Assembly (NCBI GenBank): GCA_014846205.1
Contig: RKAY01000146.1
Location: 1-7,618, forward strand
Reading direction: 5' to 3'
Source: Collinsella aerofaciens
GTDB lineage: Bacteria > Actinomycetota > Coriobacteriia > Coriobacteriales > Coriobacteriaceae
Length of the DNA: 7,618 nt
Part shown: positions 5,369-7,618 of the stretch, piece after piece
Layout: every line of letters starts with the position of its first letter
Numbering within the stretch: the stretch's first letter is position 1
The notes under the pieces: model-generated
Told to the model about the DNA's origin: nothing
Database searches by the model: none
The model's input: the letters and a program-made list of their open reading frames with translations, nothing else
Made by a program: the position numbers and the translations under genes

Positions 5369-6211
5369 CTAACCCAGCAGCTTATCCAGCGCCACCGCAA
5401 TGCCATCTTCGTTGTTGTTGGCGGTCACCATCTGGGCCACAGCCTTGACCTCGTCGACGGCGTTACCCATGGCAACACCGGTACCCGCCCACTCAATCAT
5501 GGACTTGTCATTCTGGCCGTCGCCAAACGAGACGACCTCGCTGGCATCGATGCCGAGCTTGGGCAGGGCACCCTCGAGCGCGCGGGCTTTGTCAATACCG
5601 GGCGCCGTGTACTCAAAGTACCAGTCGGCCGTAAACATGCCCGAAAGCGTCTGCTTAAAGGGCGCATACATCTCCTCGTAATGCGCCTGCAGGTAGGCCG
5701 GATCGCCCGCCGTCAGCAGCTTGTCCACGGGATAAGCGTCCACGACCTCATGCAAGCTCTCGACCTCGCGGATCTTAAGGTCGCACGCGTCGCGCTCATA
5801 CTTGACAATATTCTTCTGCGAACCGTCCCGCAGCGTAATCATGCAACGGTACGAATCCTCGACATGTAGATCGCGACCAAGCGAGATGATGGGGATCACG
5901 TCGAAATTGCGCAGATGATCAATCAGACGGTGCAGTTCGTCAGCCGGCATGGCCTGGTCAAAAAGGACCTCATCGGTCTGAGCATCGACCACATGCGCGC
6001 CATTAAAGGCAACTAGCAGACCGTCATGGTTTTGAAGGTCGAGCTCCTGCGCCAAGGCGTGCAGCCCCCATGCAGGACGGCCCGAAGCCAAGATGAGCTT
6101 AATGCCCGACTCCTGCGCCGCGAGCAGCTTCTCGCGCGTACGCGGGCTGATGACCTTTTGGTCGTTGGTGAGCGTACCGTCGATATCCATTGCGATGGCT
6201 TTGATTGCCAT
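5369..6211 (-). CDS. Cof-type HAD-superfamily phosphatase (HAD-IIB, YidA-like)
   Basis: Predicted protein of 280 residues, the expected length for the Cof family. Motif I MDIDGTLTND has nucleophile D9 and D11, motif II is LASGRP, and the motif IV metal site is GDGQND at 230-235, followed by the typical GVAMGNA and NNNEDGIA segments. The residues between the core halves form a C2-type cap. Cof proteins hydrolyse small phosphorylated metabolites such as sugar phosphates or pyridoxal phosphate; the substrate is not predictable here. The start ATG at 6211 has AGGGAGG five bases upstream; the frame is open to 6451 but that extension is low-complexity and unlike the family. It lies 149 bases after the DeoC-family gene and 64 bases before the next HAD gene. 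Pairing with an aldolase and a sugar kinase suggests a sugar-phosphate substrate, which is inference. Confidence 0.88.
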   Translation of the reverse strand: MAIKAIAMDIDGTLTNDQKVISPRTREKLLAAQESGIKLILASGRPAWGLHALAQELDLQNHDGLLVAFNGAHVVDAQTDEVLFDQAMPADELHRLIDHLRNFDVIPIISLGRDLHVEDSYRCMITLRDGSQKNIVKYERDACDLKIREVESLHEVVDAYPVDKLLTAGDPAYLQAHYEEMYAPFKQTLSGMFTADWYFEYTAPGIDKARALEGALPKLGIDASEVVSFGDGQNDKSMIEWAGTGVAMGNAVDEVKAVAQMVTANNNEDGIAVALDKLLG

Positions 6212-6216
6212 ATATG

Positions 6217-6223
6217 CCTCCCT
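6217..6223 (-). promoter_or_regulatory. Ribosome binding site of the Cof-type HAD gene
   Basis: The minus strand reads AGGGAGG, then CATAT, then ATG at 6211. This site selects the family-consistent start and rules out the 80-residue upstream extension. Confidence 0.75.
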
Positions 6224-6360
6224 GTCATTGAACAACCTTGTCTGAGCCATCATACAGAACACCCACGGCAGCTCTGTCTGCAACGGGTAAAAAGTCATAT
6301 TGTCCCGAACATGAACGGCGCGTGGTCGTGAAGCTTTATCGCACAGGTCAAATACGTCTG

Positions 6361-7035
6361 CTAGCGACGCTCCTCCGTCGGTGCACCCTCGACGATCGCG
6401 ATGCCCGCCGATGCACCCAACGCGCTGGCGCCGGCCTCGATGAATGCGCAAGCCTCTTCGTAATTATGAATACCGCCCGCCGCCTTGATTGCCACGGCAT
6501 CGCCGAGCACCTCGTGCATCAGCCGCACGTCCTCGAGCTTAGCGCCGCCAAAGCTTCTGCCAGTCGATGTCTTAAGGAATCCCGGCTTAGCCTCCAGCGC
6601 AATCTCACACACACGGTGCTTGGCGGCATCGTCGCCGTCCAGCTTGCACATCTCGACGATCACCTTGTCAGTGATGCCATGCGCGCGACAAAAATCAGCA
6701 ATGGCAGTCATCTCGCGCTCGATGGCATCAAAATCGCGGTTCTCGACCGACTCCTGATTCAAAACGTAGTCAATCTCGGTAAAGCCGCACGCAGCGTATT
6801 CCTCAAACCTCGCGAGCTTCTCCTCAAGCGTCATAGTGCCCTGGGGAAAGTCGATAGCGCCGGCAAGGATGATGTCAGAGCCCTCGAGCATTGCGCGACC
6901 CGTCTCGTACTCCTGCAGGTTCGCAAATACACAACGGAAGTTGTACTTTAGCGCCTTCTCGACATACTGCTCAAATGTGTCCTCGGGAGCGTCGATATAG
7001 TCGATGTATTTATTGATGGGTTTGGCAAGCGTCAT
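6361..7035 (-). CDS. deoC: DeoC-family class I aldolase (deoxyribose-phosphate aldolase-like)
   Basis: Predicted protein of 224 residues, normal for DeoC. DeoC interconverts 2-deoxyribose 5-phosphate with glyceraldehyde 3-phosphate and acetaldehyde during deoxynucleoside breakdown, in the cytoplasm. The expected class I aldolase residues are present: D89 in EIDYVLN, the Schiff-base K155 in FLKTSTGR, and K184 in AIKAAGGI, corresponding to D102, K167 and K201 of the E. coli enzyme. C35 in CVFANL matches the cysteine of the second strand. The N-terminal segment is unusual. Typical DHTLLKP is replaced by DYIDAPED at residues 12-19, which loses the usual threonine while keeping the first aspartate. 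Other differences are VEMCKL instead of ETCxL-type, and H190 where E. coli has an arginine near the phosphate. Substrate may therefore differ. The start is fixed by AAGGAGGT five bases upstream of ATG. It is the first gene of the minus-strand series. Confidence 0.85.
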   Translation of the reverse strand: MTLAKPINKYIDYIDAPEDTFEQYVEKALKYNFRCVFANLQEYETGRAMLEGSDIILAGAIDFPQGTMTLEEKLARFEEYAACGFTEIDYVLNQESVENRDFDAIEREMTAIADFCRAHGITDKVIVEMCKLDGDDAAKHRVCEIALEAKPGFLKTSTGRSFGGAKLEDVRLMHEVLGDAVAIKAAGGIHNYEEACAFIEAGASALGASAGIAIVEGAPTEERR

Positions 7036-7040
7036 GCTGG

Positions 7041-7048
7041 ACCTCCTT
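7041..7048 (-). promoter_or_regulatory. Consensus ribosome binding site of the DeoC-family gene
   Basis: The minus strand reads AAGGAGGT, then CCAGC, then ATG at 7035. This is a full consensus site at ideal spacing and implies strong translation. Confidence 0.8.
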
Positions 7049-7070
7049 GTTCAGGACCGACAACCGATTT

Positions 7071-7092
7071 GTGGTTTCACGCGAAAAACCAC
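7071..7092. promoter_or_regulatory. Inverted repeat in the deoC leader, possible operator or hairpin
   Basis: GTGGTTT (7071-7077) and AAACCAC (7086-7092) are exact complements around eight bases. The repeat lies 36-57 bases upstream of the deoC start, so it could be a repressor site or an mRNA hairpin. Confidence 0.4.
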
Positions 7093-7126
7093 GTTCAATG
7101 TACGCCCGATACGCAAGGACAGCGTC

Positions 7127-7180
7127 CGCTTTCCGGTAAGTGGTATGAAATTAGCCGTAGAAGTATATTTACGGAAAGCG
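7127..7180. repeat. Spaced inverted repeat CGCTTTCCG / CGGAAAGCG upstream of deoC
   Basis: CGCTTTCCG (7127-7135) and CGGAAAGCG (7172-7180) are perfect 9-base inverted copies 36 bases apart; GTAA and TTA next to them nearly extend the match. Between them, on the minus strand, is a TATACT (7162-7167) that could be a -10 hexamer for deoC, though no matching -35 is visible. Paired distant operators around a promoter, or a long RNA stem, are both possible. Confidence 0.45.
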
Positions 7181-7251
7181 AATGGCGCCGTATGCGGATG
7201 CCGACAGCCAGGCACCCCCCCTCAATACACCCTCATGCCCATTCAAATAGC

Positions 7252-7285
7252 AAGGGGCCCGTATCTGTTGGGATACGGGCCCCTT
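7252..7285. terminator. 14-bp perfect GC-rich hairpin, probable terminator
   Basis: AAGGGGCCCGTATC (7252-7265) and its exact reverse complement (7272-7285) form a 14-bp stem with a six-base loop. TTTC overlaps and follows the stem on the plus strand; on the minus strand only TT is present before GCTA. The structure is very stable. A possible minus-strand gene remnant ends about 29 bases before it, which would make it that gene's terminator. Confidence 0.65.
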
Positions 7286-7314
7286 TCGGCCATGACCTAT
7301 CTCAGCAACAAAGA

Positions 7315-7353
7315 CTACTTGCGGTGAGCGCGGTAGAACTCGATCGCACCATC
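7315..7353 (-). pseudogene. Possible 3' remnant of a lost gene
   Basis: On the minus strand a short frame reads DGAIEFYRAHRK followed by TAG, which looks like a natural protein C-terminus, and a strong hairpin follows about 29 bases after the stop. In-frame TAA immediately upstream (7354-7356) means no intact gene exists. I do not recognise the parent gene. The short length makes chance a serious alternative. Confidence 0.22.
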
Positions 7354-7436
7354 TTATCCGAGCCGGGGCACGTTCGCATAGCGTGGCGCGTGACGGTTGC
7401 AAAACCACCCCATTTGAAACAAACGCAAAAAAGTAC

Positions 7437-7463
7437 TTGCAAAGACGCGTTCCGACATATAAG
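7437..7463 (+). promoter_or_regulatory. Promoter-like sequence near the right edge
   Basis: TTGCAA (7437-7442) and TATAAG (7458-7463) are separated by 15 bases, shorter than ideal. An A-rich tract (AAACAAACGCAAAAAA, 7417-7432) lies just upstream, like the UP element of stable-RNA promoters. It would drive transcription rightward out of the window. Confidence 0.35.
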
Positions 7464-7470
7464 TTGATAA

Positions 7471-7490
7471 AAGACCGCCGTTGCGGTTTT
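7471..7490. terminator. Small hairpin flanked by A- and T-runs
   Basis: ACCGC and GCGGT pair around CGTT (7474-7487), extended by AAG pairing with TTT using one G-U pair, giving eight pairs. TTTT closes it on the plus strand and CTTTTATC follows on the minus strand. It could terminate transcription from either side or form a leader stem-loop next to the candidate promoter. Confidence 0.4.
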
Positions 7491-7618
7491 AAGTAGATCG
7501 AGCATATGAAGTTTGAGTTTTAGCGTGTAAGAGAAGGAAGATCGGCAAAGTACAACCCCAAGCGTAATGACAACTTAATGAGGTAACTGCCATATGTGAG
7601 GCATCCCGGGCATTGCTG

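Larger units (their letters stand above)
7036..7618. other. 583-base stretch with no convincing gene
   Basis: No frame here has a good binding site together with a recognisable protein. From left to right it holds the deoC binding site and leader, two inverted repeats, a C-rich tract (7214-7221), a 14-bp GC hairpin, a possible short 3' gene remnant on the minus strand, a promoter-like A-rich stretch, and a small hairpin. The last 130 bases show nothing I can name. Confidence 0.6.

Noticed and set aside
6238..6951. A 237-residue open frame on the plus strand opposite the DeoC-family gene.
   Set aside because: Antisense shadow of a gene with intact catalytic motifs and a consensus binding site; no family resemblance.
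7424..7444. GCAAAAAAGTACTTGCAAAG resembles a shortened version of the left end of the 3443-3680 element.
   Set aside because: The match needs two deletions and covers only short A-rich blocks; without other copies it is not evidence of a relic.
1..7618. CRISPR arrays, full tRNA or rRNA genes, insertion sequences with transposase, phage genes and defence genes.
   Set aside because: No regularly spaced repeats, cloverleaf folds, transposase or integrase motifs, or known defence domains could be found in any frame.

Overview
The window is high-GC DNA carrying short, tightly spaced genes with strong AGGAGG-type ribosome binding sites. It reads like the chromosome of a gut actinobacterium of the class Coriobacteriia, and Collinsella or a close relative is my best guess. 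The guess rests on overall gene style, a double-cluster DUF362 ferredoxin, and a sugar-phosphate gene set with a fructoselysine-6-kinase-like enzyme. It is inference, because no marker gene such as 16S rRNA is visible.

Layout. (1) 1-705, plus strand: the C-terminal part of a DUF362-type protein with two [4Fe-4S] ferredoxin motifs, cut by the window edge. (2) 720-1674, minus strand: a two-gene operon of an ArsR-family repressor like SdpR and a six-helix membrane protein like SdpI. It has a good promoter and a palindromic operator candidate, but no toxin genes are visible. (3) 1853-3441, plus strand: tcdA (tRNA ct6A cyclisation) followed 14 bases later by a TatD-family metal-dependent hydrolase. 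(4) 3443-3680: a non-coding element between the convergent tatD and kinase genes. It has near-perfect 35-base inverted ends and several internal hairpins. This is the most unusual structure in the window. (5) 3721-7035, minus strand: four genes in the transcription order DeoC-family aldolase, Cof-type HAD phosphatase, beta-phosphoglucomutase-like HAD phosphatase, and PfkB kinase of the FrlD (fructoselysine 6-kinase) type. (6) 7036-7618: 583 bases without a convincing gene. This stretch holds two inverted repeats upstream of deoC, a very strong 14-bp hairpin, a possible 3' remnant of a lost gene, and a promoter-like stretch followed by a small hairpin near the right edge.

How the genes may work together. 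The minus-strand set looks like a sugar-phosphate handling group: a kinase, two phosphatases and a class I aldolase, all soluble, with no transporter in view. A terminator-like hairpin between the two HAD genes suggests it is not transcribed as one uniform operon. The SdpR/SdpI pair probably forms a self-contained sensor and immunity operon. TcdA and TatD are housekeeping enzymes and are probably co-transcribed.

Nothing here is a clearly new multi-gene system. The items most worth following up are the inverted-repeat element at 3443-3680, the aldolase whose N-terminal active-site segment differs from ordinary DeoC, and the orphan sdpRI-type operon.
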